Assembly: GCF_046115515.1 (NCBI RefSeq)
Contig: NZ_CP175953.1
Source of the DNA: Gracilimonas sp017641085
GTDB lineage: Bacteria > Bacteroidota > Rhodothermia > Balneolales > Balneolaceae
DNA length: 64,000 nucleotides
Strand: one strand, 5' to 3'
Within the stretch, counting starts at the first letter, position 1; every line of letters begins with the position of its first letter. The position numbers and the translations under genes were made by a program. This document shows, in pieces, positions 62,969 to 64,000 of this stretch. The notes under the pieces are model-generated. The model had not been told where the DNA came from. It searched no databases and saw nothing but the letters and a program-made list of their open reading frames with translations.

Positions 62969-64000
62969 ATGAATAGTTCCGGGGTAACCTTTGTTTCGAC
63001 TAAAGAGGAAAAGAAACGGTTCACGAACTTCATATACCCTTTTTATGAAGGTGAAGAGCACTGGGTTCCCCCATTGCGTATGGATCAGAAAAAACTGATT
63101 GATACCAATAAAAATCCCTTTTTTAACAATGCTGAAATAGCTTTGTTCCTTGCTGAGAAAGATGGCAAAGACGTAGGCCGGATTGCAGCTATTATTGACC
63201 ATCGTTTCAATGAATTTCACGGTACAAAAACCGGTCATTTCGGCTTCTTTGAAAGCATAAACGATCAGCACACTACAAACTTACTTTTTCGGGTAGCTGA
63301 AGACTGGCTTCGAGATAAAGGGATGAATAAAGTGGTGGGACCAGCCAGCCCGAGTATGATGGATACGATTGGCGTATTGATAGACGGTTTTGATAAAGAT
63401 CCGTACATCATGATGCCTTATAACTTTTCCTATTATGATGAGCTGATTAAGAACGCCGGATTCCAAAAAGAGATGGACATGTATGCCTACATCGTGGATA
63501 CGGAAACCGTGGCGGTAGAACGGATGAACAGGGCAATGGAAATTGTTAAAAAAAGGCTTCCCGATATCGAAATTCGTCCTGTGAATCTGAAGAAAATGGA
63601 TTCTGAGATTAAGATTGTCCGTGAGATCTTCAACAAGGCCTGGAAAGATAACTGGGGTTTCATCCCACTAACAGAAGAAGAATTTCAGGCGGCGGGCAAA
63701 GACCTGAAAATGATTGTGGATACCGATTACGCTCACATTGCTGAGATCAAAGGTGAACCGGTAGCTTTCTCCATCGGACTTCCCAATATCAACGAGATTC
63801 TCAAAGACATGAATGGAAAGCTCTTTCCATTTGGGTTTATCAAGCTGCTGTGGGGCAAAAGCAGGGTGCAAGGACTCCGGACGGCATTAATGGGAGTTTT
63901 ACCGGAATGGCAGGGCAAAGGTATCGATGCTCTTCTTCATCAGCGTTCGATCCAAAACGGGCTGGAAACCGAAGGTAAAACCATCTCTGAACTAAGCTGG
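62969..64000 (+). CDS. GNAT-family acyltransferase-like protein, partial (ceramide synthase candidate)
   Basis: 344 residues of a GNAT-superfamily protein that runs off the window. It starts MNSSGVTFVSTKEEKKRF, then the conserved EEHWVPPLRMDQKKLID and NPFFNNAEIALFLAEKDGKDVGRIAAIIDHRFNEF with the GNAT-like core, and a second half with DTDYAHIAEIKGEPVAFSIGLPNINEI and GVLPEWQGKGIDALL. Proteins of this group (YghO-like) occur beside spt; in Caulobacter the bacterial ceramide synthase bCerS is a GNAT-type N-acyltransferase. Role here: N-acylation of the sphingoid base (inference). The C-terminus is missing. Confidence 0.75.
   Translation, partial: MNSSGVTFVSTKEEKKRFTNFIYPFYEGEEHWVPPLRMDQKKLIDTNKNPFFNNAEIALFLAEKDGKDVGRIAAIIDHRFNEFHGTKTGHFGFFESINDQHTTNLLFRVAEDWLRDKGMNKVVGPASPSMMDTIGVLIDGFDKDPYIMMPYNFSYYDELIKNAGFQKEMDMYAYIVDTETVAVERMNRAMEIVKKRLPDIEIRPVNLKKMDSEIKIVREIFNKAWKDNWGFIPLTEEEFQAAGKDLKMIVDTDYAHIAEIKGEPVAFSIGLPNINEILKDMNGKLFPFGFIKLLWGKSRVQGLRTALMGVLPEWQGKGIDALLHQRSIQNGLETEGKTISELSW

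Noticed and set aside
57000..64000. Capsule or O-antigen cluster for the glycosyltransferase genes
   Set aside because: No Wzx, Wzy, Wza or sugar-nucleotide pathway genes nearby; linkage to spt makes lipid glycosylation the better reading.

Overview
The window reads as a chromosomal segment of a Bacteroidota-like bacterium, most probably of the Balneolales/Rhodothermia side (inference). The grounds are two SusC/SusD outer-membrane uptake pairs, three GWxTD lipoproteins, several promoters of the TTTG-N19-TAnnTTTG type, weak Shine-Dalgarno sequences, a cysteine-free L31, and a serine palmitoyltransferase. I see no rRNA operon, prophage, integrase, transposase or CRISPR array.

Layout. 1-3.6 kb: a copper P-type ATPase of the CcoI type (frameshifted, cut by the window edge) coupled to an Rrf2 regulator, divergent from an acetyl-CoA hydrolase/CoA-transferase; the shared intergenic region holds an FNR-like box and a palindrome. 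3.7-9 kb: purL, an AraC regulator, a secreted protein, an SDR and a DUF433/DUF5615 toxin-antitoxin-like pair. 9-16 kb: lysine 6-transaminase and ornithine transaminase flank a TonB-dependent receptor followed by two tandem-duplicated lipoproteins. 16.1-16.6 kb: initiator tRNA-Met, its terminator, a small GIY-YIG ORF, then a decayed second copy of the tRNA 3' part plus terminator. 16.8-34.5 kb: an outer-membrane uptake region with three GWxTD paralogues interleaved with two susC/susD loci and accessory lipoproteins; both genes of the first pair carry an in-frame stop.

34.6-57 kb is mostly core metabolism and information processing: pyk, a large TPR lipoprotein with a TonB-C-like tail, pyrD (quinone type with an unusual Cys in the catalytic motif), pabB (frameshifted), a MoxR/Mg-chelatase AAA ATPase, rpmE, an MBL hydrolase, a sigma-54 activator with lptE and a TPR protein, an Lrp regulator, serS, dusB next to two heptamer tandem repeats, class I fructose-bisphosphate aldolase, a flippase-like membrane protein, radA, rpsU, a TIGR02757 protein, a methyltransferase and mutY.

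57-64 kb: a propeller/Ig secreted protein, an NAD-dependent epimerase/reductase, two GT4 glycosyltransferases, serine palmitoyltransferase and a GNAT acyltransferase-like protein running off the window. The last group resembles a bacterial ceramide/glycosphingolipid pathway (inference).

Four genes (ccoI-type ATPase, susC1, susD1, pabB) are each broken by one small lesion. This could be genuine decay or base errors in the source sequence; it should be resolved before reading biology into it.
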